Shown: piece after piece, positions 1 through 8,030 of the stretch | How the letters are laid out: the number at the start of each line of letters is the position of its first letter | How positions within the stretch are numbered: the stretch's first letter is position 1 | Assembly (NCBI RefSeq): GCF_041227145.1 | Contig: NZ_JBGFSP010000003.1 | Span: 2,728,001-2,792,000 of the forward strand | DNA: 64,000 bases | Direction of reading: 5' to 3' | From: Bacteroides sp. AN502(2024) | GTDB lineage: Bacteria > Bacteroidota > Bacteroidia > Bacteroidales > Bacteroidaceae | Notes under the pieces: generated by a model | Told to the model about the DNA's origin: nothing | The model's input: only the letters and a program-made list of their open reading frames with translations | Databases searched by the model: none | Translations under genes and position numbers: made by a program

Positions 1-810
1 CATTCCGTCAAAAGAATGTGCCGACGGTCCGCACCCCAGATAAGCTATTCCTTTCCAATAAGAACTGTTGTGACGGGAGTACTTGCCCGGGCGGCAGAAA
101 TTCGAAATTTCGTAATGTTCGAATCCCGCTTTCTGCAGATGCTCTATCAGTAACGTGAAAAAATCTAAACTGGAACCTTCGTCCACCTCCGATATCTGAT
201 GCTGTTTTAACATATTATATATAGGTGTATCTTCCTCGTAAATCAGATGGTAAGCGGAAATATGCTCCACGTCCAGGCTGACAGCTTGGCGAAGATCGTT
301 CTCCCATCGTTCTTTGGTTTCTCCCGGTAATCCGTAGATAAGATCGATGCTTATATTTTGAAAACCGGCTCTCCGGCATCTGTCGATAGCTTCGATGGCT
401 GTACGGGCATTGTGACGACGTCTCAATAGTTTGAGTGTGGCATCATCAAAAGTCTGTATTCCCATGCTAAGACGGTTGAAAGGAAGCGAAGAAAGCATTT
501 CCAAATATTCCTGTGATAAGTCATCCGGATTGGCTTCCAGAGTAATTTCCCGGCAATATTTCAATCCGTAGTGCTCTCGGATTGTATCAAATATCTGCTC
601 GAAATCTTCCTTTTCCAGTTGAGACGGAGTTCCACCGCCGAAATAAACAGTCTCTATGGCTTCTTCTTTCAGATATGTCTTTCGCATAACCAATTCTTGG
701 CAAAGAGCCCGCACATAACGGGGCTTGAGGTCGCTGCGAGTGGTTGAGTAAAAATCGCAGTAGATGCAGCGTGTTTTGCAAAAAGGAATGTGGAGATAGA
801 TACCTGCCAT
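1..810 (-). CDS. hemW: HemW-like radical SAM protein (coproporphyrinogen III oxidase-like), N-terminal part
   Basis: The first 270 codons read without interruption to the left edge, so the C-terminus lies outside the window. The start MAGIYLHIPFCKTRCIYCDF carries the radical SAM CxxxCxxC iron-sulfur motif (C11, C15, C18). A YFGGGTPS segment follows, which binds S-adenosylmethionine in this family, and a YLGCGPSAHSF segment lies near residue 258. The family is HemN/HemW; HemW proteins are heme chaperones or heme-trafficking proteins and many are misannotated as oxygen-independent coproporphyrinogen oxidases. The Phe after the third cysteine and the lack of an N-terminal extension favour HemW over HemN. 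Divergent from fusA2. Confidence 0.85.
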   Translation of the reverse strand, partial: MAGIYLHIPFCKTRCIYCDFYSTTRSDLKPRYVRALCQELVMRKTYLKEEAIETVYFGGGTPSQLEKEDFEQIFDTIREHYGLKYCREITLEANPDDLSQEYLEMLSSLPFNRLSMGIQTFDDATLKLLRRRHNARTAIEAIDRCRRAGFQNISIDLIYGLPGETKERWENDLRQAVSLDVEHISAYHLIYEEDTPIYNMLKQHQISEVDEGSSLDFFTLLIEHLQKAGFEHYEISNFCRPGKYSRHNSSYWKGIAYLGCGPSAHSFDGM

Positions 811-1114
811 AACTGTGCTGTTAGAGTTTTGCGGCTGTAAAAGTAAGATTATTATCAGATATAACAAAAGAACTTATTGATTGAAATCATTCTTATGAAG
901 CAATGCATGTGCATGCATACTGTTGGACAGAGAGCTGTGTGGAAATTGAATTATGAGCGAGCAAAAAATATTTATGTTAAAGATGTGTTACATAACATTG
1001 TTTAGTAACACCGTCGTAAGTGTTGTTTTTCCCCCAATTAATCCCTAATTTGCGCATCACAAAATTAATGGTATGCGAGAAACATACTGAGTTATTACTA
1101 AAATCTTATATATT
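811..1114. other. Intergenic region between hemW and fusA2
   Basis: This 304-bp divergent spacer has no gene that I can support. It contains a perfect 7-bp inverted repeat at 903-918 (ATGCATG, 2-nt gap, CATGCAT), a second at 985-1011 (see the regulatory entry), and a 5-bp stem AACAC/GTGTT at 1007-1024. Promoters for both flanking genes are expected here. Confidence 0.6.
985..1052 (+). promoter_or_regulatory. Candidate fusA2 promoter with upstream dyad
   Basis: GTGTTAC at 985-991 and GTAACAC at 1005-1011 form a perfect 7-bp dyad. A near-consensus -7 element, TAATTTG, lies at 1046-1052 (one base shorter than TAnnTTTG). If transcription starts about 7 nt later, the dyad centre is about 61 bp upstream of it, where class I CRP-type activators bind. 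The leader would be about 55 nt. The activator identity is inference; the dyad is seen directly. Confidence 0.4.
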
Positions 1115-3271
1115 ATGAAAGTATATCAGACTAATGAAATCAAGAACATAGCCTTGTTGGGAAGTTCTGGCTCTGGGAAAACCACTCTCGTGGAAGCGAT
1201 GCTTTTCGAGAGTGGTGTTATAAAACGTCGCGGATCTGTTGCTGCAAAAAATACAGTTAGCGATTATTTTCCTGTTGAACAAGAGTATGGTTACTCCGTT
1301 TTCTCCACTGTTCTCCATGTAGAATGGAATAACAAAAAGCTTAATATTATTGACTGTCCGGGATCGGACGACTTCGTAGGCAGTACAGTAACTGCATTAA
1401 ATGTGACCGACACAGCAATCATTCTTCTTAATGGCCAATACGGTGTCGAAGTCGGTACGCAAAATCATTTCCGTTATACAGAAAAACTGAATAAACCCGT
1501 TATTTTTCTAGTTAACCAGCTTGATAATGAAAAATGCGATTATGATAATATCCTTGAACAGCTGAAAGAGGCTTATGGCTCTAAAGTTGTTCCTATCCAA
1601 TATCCAATAGCTACCGGTCCGGGCTTTAATGCGCTGATTGACGTGCTGTTGATGAAGAAATATTCGTGGAAACCCGAAGGAGGGGCTCCGACAATCGAAG
1701 ATATTCCGGCAGAAGAAATGGATAAGGCCATGGAGATGCACAAAGCATTGGTGGAAGCTGCTGCCGAGAATGATGAAAATTTGATGGAGAAATTCTTTGA
1801 ACAAGATTCTCTTACAGAAGATGAAATGCGCGAAGGTATCCGTAAGGGATTAATCGCCAGAGGTATGTTCCCTGTATTCTGCGTTTGTGGAGGTAAGGAT
1901 ATGGGCGTTCGCCGCTTGATGGAATTCTTGGGTAACGTTGTACCTTTTGTTTCTGAAATGCCGAAGGTACGGAATATCGAAGGTAAAGAGGTGGCTCCGG
2001 ATACTAACGGACCGGAATCTCTTTATTTCTTCAAGACCAGCGTGGAGCCGCATATCGGTGAGGTTTCTTATTTTAAGGTAATGAGCGGTAAAGTTCATGA
2101 AGGAGACGACTTGCTGAATGCCGACCGTGGTTCGAAGGAGCGTATTGCACAAATTTATGTGGTAGCCGGTGGTAACCGCATCAAGGTGGAAGAGTTGCAA
2201 GCCGGTGATATCGGTGCTGCTGTGAAACTGAAAGATGTGAAAACCGGTAATACACTGAACGGTAAGGATTGCGGCTATAAATTCAACTTTATCAAATATC
2301 CGAATTCTAAATATACCCGTGCCATCAAGCCGGTGAATGAATCGGATGTGGAAAAGATGATGAGTATTCTGAACCGTATGCGTGAGGAAGATCCTACTTG
2401 GGTGATCGAACAGTCAAAGGAGTTGAAACAGACTTTGGTACACGGACAGGGAGAATTCCATCTTCGTACATTGAAATGGCGTTTGGAAAATAACGAAAAA
2501 CTTCCGGTGAAATACGAAGAACCGAAGATTCCGTATCGTGAAACAATTACAAAAGCTGCTCGTGCCGATTATCGTCATAAGAAACAGTCCGGTGGTGCCG
2601 GTCAGTTCGGTGAAGTTCACCTGATCGTAGAGCCTTATAAAGAAGGTATGCCTGTGCCTGATACTTATAAATTCAATGGACAGGAATTTAAGATTACTGT
2701 AAAAGGTACGGAAGAGATACCATTGGAATGGGGGGGTAAACTGGTGTTTGTCAACAGTATCGTCGGTGGTGCTATTGACGCCCGCTTCTTGCCTGCCATT
2801 ATGAAGGGTATTATGTCCCGTATGGAGCAAGGTCCGTTGACGGGATCATATGCACGTGACGTACGTGTCATTGTTTACGATGGTAAGATGCATCCGGTGG
2901 ATTCCAATGAAATCTCCTTTATGCTTGCCGGACGTAATGCCTTTAGCGAAGCCTTCAAAAATGCTGGTCCGAAAATTCTGGAACCGATTTATGATGTGGA
3001 AGTGTTTGTTCCGTCCGACAAGATGGGGGATGTGATGAGTGATCTTCAGGGGCGTCGTGCCATGATTATGGGTATGAGTAGCGAGAAAGGTTTTGAGAAA
3101 CTGGTTGCTAAAGTACCTTTGAAAGAAATGTCATCTTATTCTACTGCGCTTAGCTCGCTTACGGGGGGACGCGCTTCATTCATTATGAAGTTCTCTAGCT
3201 ATGAGCTTGTTCCGGCGGATGTTCAGGATAAGTTGATGAAGGAGTTTGAGGCTAAACAAACTGAAGAATAA
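1115..3271 (+). CDS. fusA2: Elongation factor G paralogue (EF-G2 type)
   Basis: The 718-residue protein has the full EF-G layout: G domain, domains II-V, and the domain IV translocation region near residues 490-610. The P-loop is intact (GSSGSGKT, 16-23) and so is a G4-like NQLD (134-137). The switch I motif that normally reads ERGIT is EYGYS (57-61), and the G3 motif DxPGHxDF is DCPGSDDF (80-87), so the catalytic histidine is serine. This matches the Bacteroides EF-G2 class, reported in B. thetaiotaomicron to translocate without GTP hydrolysis and to matter under carbon limitation and in the gut. The canonical fusA would be elsewhere. The gene is monocistronic, with a terminator at 3374-3412. 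Confidence 0.9.
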   Translation: MKVYQTNEIKNIALLGSSGSGKTTLVEAMLFESGVIKRRGSVAAKNTVSDYFPVEQEYGYSVFSTVLHVEWNNKKLNIIDCPGSDDFVGSTVTALNVTDTAIILLNGQYGVEVGTQNHFRYTEKLNKPVIFLVNQLDNEKCDYDNILEQLKEAYGSKVVPIQYPIATGPGFNALIDVLLMKKYSWKPEGGAPTIEDIPAEEMDKAMEMHKALVEAAAENDENLMEKFFEQDSLTEDEMREGIRKGLIARGMFPVFCVCGGKDMGVRRLMEFLGNVVPFVSEMPKVRNIEGKEVAPDTNGPESLYFFKTSVEPHIGEVSYFKVMSGKVHEGDDLLNADRGSKERIAQIYVVAGGNRIKVEELQAGDIGAAVKLKDVKTGNTLNGKDCGYKFNFIKYPNSKYTRAIKPVNESDVEKMMSILNRMREEDPTWVIEQSKELKQTLVHGQGEFHLRTLKWRLENNEKLPVKYEEPKIPYRETITKAARADYRHKKQSGGAGQFGEVHLIVEPYKEGMPVPDTYKFNGQEFKITVKGTEEIPLEWGGKLVFVNSIVGGAIDARFLPAIMKGIMSRMEQGPLTGSYARDVRVIVYDGKMHPVDSNEISFMLAGRNAFSEAFKNAGPKILEPIYDVEVFVPSDKMGDVMSDLQGRRAMIMGMSSEKGFEKLVAKVPLKEMSSYSTALSSLTGGRASFIMKFSSYELVPADVQDKLMKEFEAKQTEE

Positions 3272-3373
3272 AGATAAATGATAGTTGATAGCTCATTGAT
3301 AGTAATATTTGTAATATCTCCATAATATCTGTATTTATCATTTTGTTAGGTAGTTGCTATCGACTAAAAAGTT

Positions 3374-3412
3374 AAAACTGTTCTCTTTTTTAAGTAAAAG
3401 GGGACAGTTTTT
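3374..3412 (+). terminator. Rho-independent terminator after fusA2
   Basis: AAAACTGTTCTCTTTT (3374-3389) pairs with AAAAGGGGACAGTTTT (3396-3411) through a 6-nt loop, with G-U pairs in the middle. A T-rich run continues after the stem. Confidence 0.8.
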
Positions 3413-3468
3413 GTTTAACTATGATTAATAAAAATGGAAAAACGTAAGGTGAATATTTAATTTTTTAT

Positions 3469-3476
3469 TAAATTTG
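3469..3476 (+). promoter_or_regulatory. Candidate rprX promoter, -7 element
   Basis: TAAATTTG fits the Bacteroidetes TAnnTTTG -7 element. I see no good -33 TTTG at the usual distance, so the call rests on one box. Confidence 0.4.
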
Positions 3477-3615
3477 CAAACCAAAGAAGGGATTTTATTG
3501 TTGTAGTAATCAGAATACGACCTAAATAGCTCTTTACGGTTAATTTCCGGGAAGTTCCGGTTAAATCAAGTTAATACATTAGGAGTGTTAATTAGGGAGT
3601 GTTAATTTTGTTGCT

Positions 3616-5172
3616 ATGAAGAAGTCAACAATTTGGATATTAAGTATTGTAATGGGGCTTTCCTTTCTTAGTCTGCTATATTTGCAGGTAAGTTATATAG
3701 AGGAAATGATAAAAACCCGTAAGGAACAATTTGATTCGGCTGTGCGCAATAGTCTGGATCAGGTTTCCAAGGATGTGGAATATGCAGAGACCAGACGTTG
3801 GTTGATCGAGGATATTTCAGAAGCGGAAAGAAAAGCGCTGATTGCGAATAATGCTTCCATACAAAAAGATAACTTGATTCAGCAGACGCAGCGTTTCACG
3901 GTGAAGTCTAAAGATGGAAAGATGTATTCGGATTTCGAACTGAAAGTGATGACTACTAAACCATCCGAGCTCCCGAAAGCTATGATTTCTCCTTACAGAG
4001 GAACAAAGACCATTCCGGAAACTTCGCGTTCATTGGTGGAAGCTATTAAAAACAGGTATATGTATCAGCGGGCATTACTCGATGAAGTGGCTTGGCAGAT
4101 GATTTATTGGGGAAGTGACAAATCGATTGGTGACAGGGTTCGGTTCAAGGAACTGGATGACTATTTGAAATCGAGCCTGTATAATAATAGTATAGACTTG
4201 CCTTATCACTTTACGGTGATTGACAAAGACGGTAGGGAGGTTTATCGTTGCGCGGATTATGAGGCAAAGGGAAGTGAAGACGCTTATCAGCAGGCATTGT
4301 TCAAGAATGATCCGCCTGCAAAAATGAGCATATTGAAAGTACACTTTCCGGGTAAGAAAGATTATATCTTTGACTCGATCAGTTTCATGATCCCGTCGTT
4401 GATATTTACACTGGTGTTGTTAGTGACATTCATCTTTACGATTTATATCGTATTCCGGCAAAAGAAATTGACGGAGATGAAAAATGACTTTATCAACAAT
4501 ATGACGCATGAATTTAAAACACCGATATCTACTATTTCATTAGCAGCCCAGATGTTGAAAGATCCGGCGGTGGGAAAATCTCCGCAGATGTTCCAACATA
4601 TATCGGGAGTGATTAATGATGAAACCAAGCGTTTACGCTTTCAGGTGGAAAAGGTGCTCCAGATGTCGATGTTCGAACGTCAGAAAGCAACTTTGAAGAT
4701 GAAGGAGATTGATGCGAATGAGTTGATTGCCGGAGTTGTCAATACCTTTACTTTGAAAGTGGAGCGGTACAATGGTAAAATAACATCGAACCTTGAGGCT
4801 ACCGATCCTGTTATATTTGCAGATGAGATGCATATTACAAATGTAATCTTTAATCTGATGGATAACGCGGTGAAATATAAGAAACCGGAAGAGGAGCTGG
4901 AACTGAAAGTGAGAACGTGGAATGAATCGGGTAAACTGATGATTTCGATACAGGATAATGGTATTGGTATCAAAAAGGAGAACCTGAAAAAGATATTTGA
5001 AAAGTTCTATCGTGTGCATACGGGTAATCTGCACGATGTGAAGGGCTTTGGACTGGGATTGGCTTATGTGAGAAAAATAATATTGGATCATAAGGGAACC
5101 ATTCGGGCGGAAAGTGACCTGAACGTGGGAACTAAATTTATTATTGCATTACCTTTATTAAAAAACAATTGA
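3616..5172 (+). CDS. rprX: Sensor histidine kinase RprX
   Basis: A 518-residue inner-membrane histidine kinase. Residues 6-26 form an N-terminal membrane anchor, residues about 27-255 a periplasmic sensor region without a domain I recognise, and 257-280 a second membrane segment. The HisKA H-box reads MTHEFKTP with the phospho-accepting H298. The HATPase domain shows DNGIGI at 447-452 and the G2 box GFGLGL near 477. The partner regulator starts one base after the stop. The order and length match RprX of B. fragilis. Its signal is not obvious from sequence; RprXY in related organisms has been linked to envelope and stress responses. Confidence 0.9.
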   Translation: MKKSTIWILSIVMGLSFLSLLYLQVSYIEEMIKTRKEQFDSAVRNSLDQVSKDVEYAETRRWLIEDISEAERKALIANNASIQKDNLIQQTQRFTVKSKDGKMYSDFELKVMTTKPSELPKAMISPYRGTKTIPETSRSLVEAIKNRYMYQRALLDEVAWQMIYWGSDKSIGDRVRFKELDDYLKSSLYNNSIDLPYHFTVIDKDGREVYRCADYEAKGSEDAYQQALFKNDPPAKMSILKVHFPGKKDYIFDSISFMIPSLIFTLVLLVTFIFTIYIVFRQKKLTEMKNDFINNMTHEFKTPISTISLAAQMLKDPAVGKSPQMFQHISGVINDETKRLRFQVEKVLQMSMFERQKATLKMKEIDANELIAGVVNTFTLKVERYNGKITSNLEATDPVIFADEMHITNVIFNLMDNAVKYKKPEEELELKVRTWNESGKLMISIQDNGIGIKKENLKKIFEKFYRVHTGNLHDVKGFGLGLAYVRKIILDHKGTIRAESDLNVGTKFIIALPLLKNN

Positions 5173-5173
5173 T

Positions 5174-5875
5174 ATGGACGAGAAACTGCGTATTTTATTG
5201 TGCGAGGATGACGAAAATCTTGGCATGCTTTTAAGAGAATATTTACAGGCAAAAGGTTATTCTGCTGAGTTATATCCTGATGGAGAAGCCGGTTATAAGG
5301 CTTTCTTGAAGAATAAATATGACTTGTGTGTGTTTGATGTAATGATGCCTAAAAAAGATGGCTTCACGTTGGCACAGGATGTCCGTGCAGCAAATGCTGA
5401 AATTCCTATCATATTCCTGACTGCTAAAACGCTGAAAGAAGATATTTTGGAAGGATTTAAAATCGGTGCGGATGATTATATCACCAAACCGTTTAGTATG
5501 GAAGAACTGACTTTCAGAATTGAAGCAATCTTGAGACGTGTTCGTGGCAAGAAGAACAAAGAAAGCAATATCTATAAGATTGGTAAGTTTACTTTCGATA
5601 CTCAGAAGCAAATTCTGGCATCAGAAGGGAAACAGACTAAATTGACTACTAAAGAGTCTGAACTGCTTGGGTTGCTTTGTGCACATGCCAATGAGATTCT
5701 GCAGCGTGATTTTGCCTTGAAGACAATCTGGATCGATGATAACTATTTCAATGCTCGTAGTATGGATGTGTACATCACGAAATTGCGTAAACATCTGAAA
5801 GAAGATGATTCAATCGAGATTATTAATATTCACGGAAAAGGCTATAAGCTGATTACTCCGGAAGTTGAATCTTAA
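5174..5875 (+). CDS. rprY: OmpR-family response regulator RprY
   Basis: A 233-residue regulator with a receiver domain (1-120) and a C-terminal winged helix (about 130-230). The acidic pair is at E11/D12/D13, the phospho-accepting aspartate is D55 in FDVMMP, and the conserved lysine is K105 in ITKPF. The DNA-binding part has the OmpR signature TKESELLGLL and a final GKGYKL. It is co-transcribed with rprX with a 1-nt gap, so the pair is translationally coupled. A strong terminator follows. Confidence 0.92.
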   Translation: MDEKLRILLCEDDENLGMLLREYLQAKGYSAELYPDGEAGYKAFLKNKYDLCVFDVMMPKKDGFTLAQDVRAANAEIPIIFLTAKTLKEDILEGFKIGADDYITKPFSMEELTFRIEAILRRVRGKKNKESNIYKIGKFTFDTQKQILASEGKQTKLTTKESELLGLLCAHANEILQRDFALKTIWIDDNYFNARSMDVYITKLRKHLKEDDSIEIINIHGKGYKLITPEVES

Positions 5876-5900
5876 TTATTGCGTCAAGGTGGCTTCCAAT

Positions 5901-5936
5901 AAAAAATCCCGGAAACATTGGTTTCCGGGATTTTTT
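5901..5936. terminator. Bidirectional rho-independent terminator
   Basis: A perfect 16-bp stem: AAAAAATCCCGGAAAC (5901-5916) and its complement at 5921-5936, loop ATTG. It is A-rich on the left and T-rich on the right, so it can stop rprY transcription and also the opposing small-protein gene. Confidence 0.9.
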
Positions 5937-5952
5937 ATTGATTTCTGCGAAA

Positions 5953-6129
5953 TTAATCAGCGATCTTCTTATTGATAACAATATAAGAAATGAGTCCCAA
6001 TACTACAAGTATTACTGAAGTACCCAGAATGGCGTTGTTATTTACATTTCCTGTAAAGGAACAAGCCAGCAGGATGACTACTCCGACCAAGATTAATATC
6101 AATCCTAAGTTCTTTAATAAGCCTTTCAT
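5953..6129 (-). CDS. Small two-helix membrane protein, 58 residues
   Basis: A short ORF reading MKGLLKNLGLILILVGVVIL... to ...VINKKIAD. Residues 8-24 and 34-53 are strongly hydrophobic and separated by a polar Asn-rich loop, giving two membrane helices with Lys at both ends. A plausible alternative is a signal anchor plus one helix. It stops 16 nt before a shared terminator, which fits a real monocistronic gene. I recognise no functional family; it resembles uncharacterised small membrane proteins common in Bacteroides. No function is claimed. Confidence 0.65.
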   Translation of the reverse strand: MKGLLKNLGLILILVGVVILLACSFTGNVNNNAILGTSVILVVLGLISYIVINKKIAD

Positions 6130-6269
6130 GTGTGTGTATTTTAATAGATTATAATATTCCAGTCACAAATTAAAGCATAATTCTTTAACGGGCGAAATTA
6201 TTTGGATAAAAATTCCATTATAAATGTACGATTTAGTGGATTTTATGATTTGAAGAAATATTTCTTTGT

Positions 6270-6716
6270 CTAATCTTTTGTATTGTAGAATACTTTTTTC
6301 AGCACCTCCTGGCCAATGCTCAATTCGTCAAGAGTGATACCATGAAGGGCTTCTTTCAGGGTCTGTCCGGCAATGACACGCGCTTTTTCTTCCAGTTCTT
6401 TTCCGTCTTTAGTCAAATGAATCAGATTGGTACGGCGATCTTTTTTATCGGAAATGCGCACAACAAGATGCTGCCGTTCCATATTATCTATCAAACGGGT
6501 CATGCTGGGTTTATCTTTAAAAGTTGCATTACACAACTCTTGTTGTGTAACACCGTCTTTTTCCCACAGAAAAATGAGTACCGTCCATTGCTCTGGACTG
6601 ATTTCCAGTCCATTGTGGCGAAAGTTACGGTATAGCTTCCGGTTGATTGCTGCGGAAACTTTGCCATTTAATATGGCGAATATAAGGCGGATGTCGAAAT
6701 TAAATTGCTCTATCAT
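6270..6716 (-). CDS. MarR-family transcriptional regulator
   Basis: A 148-residue winged-helix regulator. The core SPEQWTVLIFLWEKDGVTQQ, the recognition-helix region KPSMTRLIDNMERQHLV and the wing SDKKDRRTNLIHLT are typical MarR features. I chose ATG 6716 because the alternative upstream TTG at 6743 lies inside the -7 promoter element. It is divergent from rpsF, and a 15-bp palindrome in the shared region is a candidate operator. Ligand and targets are unknown; there is no efflux pump next to it. No conserved cysteine pair is obvious that would suggest redox sensing. Confidence 0.88.
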   Translation of the reverse strand: MIEQFNFDIRLIFAILNGKVSAAINRKLYRNFRHNGLEISPEQWTVLIFLWEKDGVTQQELCNATFKDKPSMTRLIDNMERQHLVVRISDKKDRRTNLIHLTKDGKELEEKARVIAGQTLKEALHGITLDELSIGQEVLKKVFYNTKD

Positions 6717-6740
6717 GAAATTATTGTTTAAACAACTTTG

Positions 6741-6748
6741 CAAAGTTA
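6741..6748 (-). promoter_or_regulatory. marR promoter, -7 element
   Basis: On the minus strand the sequence is TAACTTTG, a perfect -7 element, 24 nt before the ATG at 6716. Confidence 0.6.
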
Positions 6749-6765
6749 AGTCACTTCCCCGATAA

Positions 6766-6780
6766 ATCCTATCTTAGGAT
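6766..6780. promoter_or_regulatory. Candidate MarR operator palindrome
   Basis: ATCCTA-tct-TAGGAT is a perfect dyad 17 bp upstream of the marR -7 box, so it covers the marR -33 area. It sits upstream of the rpsF promoter. Autoregulation is inference. Confidence 0.4.
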
Positions 6781-6798
6781 ATAAAAAAAGATTAAATA

Positions 6799-6829
6799 TT
6801 TGTAGTTCAAAATAAAATGTCTAACTTTG
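6799..6829 (+). promoter_or_regulatory. rpsF operon promoter
   Basis: TTTG at 6799-6802 and TAACTTTG at 6822-6829 are separated by 19 bp, the standard Bacteroidetes spacing. The leader to the rpsF ATG is about 37 nt. Confidence 0.8.
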
Positions 6830-6872
6830 CACCCGCATTTAAAATCAAATAATTTATTTAATTAAACGAAGT

Positions 6873-7217
6873 ATGAATCAATACGAAACCGTTTTCATTT
6901 TAACTCCCGTTTTGTCTGATGTTCAGATGAAGGAAGCGGTAGAAAAATTCAAAGGCGTTCTTCAAGCTGAAGGTGCTGAGATTATCAATGAAGAAAACTG
7001 GGGACTGAAGAAGTTGGCATACCCTATTCAGAAAAAGTCTACAGGTTTTTATCAACTGATTGAGTTCAATGCAGATCCTGCTGTAATTGACAAGTTGGAA
7101 ATTAATTTCCGTCGTGATGAACGTGTCATCCGTTTCTTGACTTTCAAGATGGATAAGTATGCTGCTGAATACGCTGCAAAGAGAAGAAGTGTTAAATCAA
7201 ACAAAAAGGAGGATTAA
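6873..7217 (+). CDS. rpsF: 30S ribosomal protein S6
   Basis: 114 residues, the usual bacterial length. It opens [16 protein letters not shown] and keeps the S6 core [19 protein letters not shown] and the [13 protein letters not shown] strand, with a basic tail. S6 binds S18 on the 30S platform. First gene of the conserved rpsF-rpsR-rplI operon. Confidence 0.97.
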   Translation: MNQYETVFILTPVLSDVQMKEAVEKFKGVLQAEGAEIINEENWGLKKLAYPIQKKSTGFYQLIEFNADPAVIDKLEINFRRDERVIRFLTFKMDKYAAEYAAKRRSVKSNKKED

Positions 7218-7219
7218 TC

Positions 7220-7492
7220 ATGGCACAACAAGTTCAATCAGAAATCAGATATTTGACTCCACCGTCAGTAGATGTTAAGAAGAAAAAATACTGCCGTTTC
7301 AAAAAGAGTGGTATTAAGTATATCGACTACAAAGATCCTGAATTCTTGAAGAAATTCTTGAATGAGCAGGGAAAAATCCTTCCGCGTCGTATTACAGGTA
7401 CTTCTTTGAAGTTCCAACGTCGTATTGCGCAGGCTGTGAAGAGAGCCCGTCACTTGGCATTGCTGCCTTATGTAACTGACATGATGAAATAA
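7220..7492 (+). CDS. rpsR: 30S ribosomal protein S18
   Basis: 90 residues with the S18 core [20 protein letters not shown] and [15 protein letters not shown] clear AAGGAGG-type ribosome binding site lies before the ATG, 2 nt after rpsF. Only one cysteine (in YCRF) is present, so there is no zinc-type Cys cluster. Confidence 0.97.
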   Translation: MAQQVQSEIRYLTPPSVDVKKKKYCRFKKSGIKYIDYKDPEFLKKFLNEQGKILPRRITGTSLKFQRRIAQAVKRARHLALLPYVTDMMK

Positions 7493-7506
7493 GAAGGAGG
7501 AAAAGT

Positions 7507-7950
7507 ATGGAAATTATATTGAAAGAAGACGTAGTAAACTTGGGTTATAAGAACGATATCGTAAACGTGAAATCCGGATACGGTCGTAATTATTTGATCC
7601 CGACTGGAAAAGCTGTCATCGCTTCTCCTTCTGCAAAGAAAATGTTGGCTGAAGAACTGAAACAGCGTGCTCACAAACTTGAGAAAATCAAGAAAGATGC
7701 TGAGGCTATGGCTGCTAAGTTGGAAGGTGTTTCTTTGACTATCGCAACTAAGGTTAGCTCAACCGGTACTATCTTCGGTTCTGTTGGTAGCATTCAGATT
7801 GCTGATGCTTTGTCTAAACTCGGACATGAAGTTGACAGAAAGATCATCGTTGTAAAAGATGCTGTGAAAGAAGTTGGTAGTTACAAAGCTATTGTTAAGC
7901 TTCATAAGGAAGTTTCGGTAGAAATTCCTTTCGAAGTAGTTGCTGAATAA
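7507..7950 (+). CDS. rplI: 50S ribosomal protein L9
   Basis: 147 residues. The N-terminal rRNA-binding domain shows MEIILKEDVVNLGYKNDIV and VKSGYGRNYLIPTGKA, followed by the long connecting helix (about 40-75) and the C-terminal domain ending in IPFEVVAE. AGAAGGAGG precedes the start. Last gene of its operon. Confidence 0.97.
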   Translation: MEIILKEDVVNLGYKNDIVNVKSGYGRNYLIPTGKAVIASPSAKKMLAEELKQRAHKLEKIKKDAEAMAAKLEGVSLTIATKVSSTGTIFGSVGSIQIADALSKLGHEVDRKIIVVKDAVKEVGSYKAIVKLHKEVSVEIPFEVVAE

Positions 7951-7971
7951 GAGCAAATTTACTTCATATAC

Positions 7972-8009
7972 AAAAAGCGATTTGTTCTGAATGAATGAAT
8001 CGCTTTTTT
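7972..8009 (+). terminator. Terminator of the rpsF-rpsR-rplI operon
   Basis: AAAAAGCGATT (7972-7982) pairs with AATCGCTTTTT (7998-8008), loop 15 nt, followed by T. Confidence 0.85.
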
Positions 8010-8012
8010 GGT

Positions 8013-8020
8013 TATCTTTG
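8013..8020 (+). promoter_or_regulatory. Candidate promoter with very short leader
   Basis: TATCTTTG lies only 10 nt before the chosen ATG at 8031. If used, the leader would be about 3-6 nt. No -33 box is seen, because that area is occupied by the preceding terminator. Confidence 0.4.
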
Positions 8021-8030
8021 TATTACCATT

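Larger units (their letters stand above)
3272..3615. other. Intergenic region between fusA2 and rprX
   Basis: The 344-bp gap has no gene. It holds the fusA2 terminator (3374-3412), a -7 element for rprX (3469-3476), about 130 nt of probable rprX leader, a short direct repeat of TTCCGG around 3545-3560, and a 14-bp-period duplication of GGAGTGTTAATT at 3582-3607 just upstream of the rprX start. Confidence 0.6.

Noticed and set aside
903..918. Transcription factor site ATGCATG-TG-CATGCAT
   Set aside because: A perfect dyad, but 200 bp from fusA2 and about 95 bp from hemW with no promoter box tied to it; kept only as a note.
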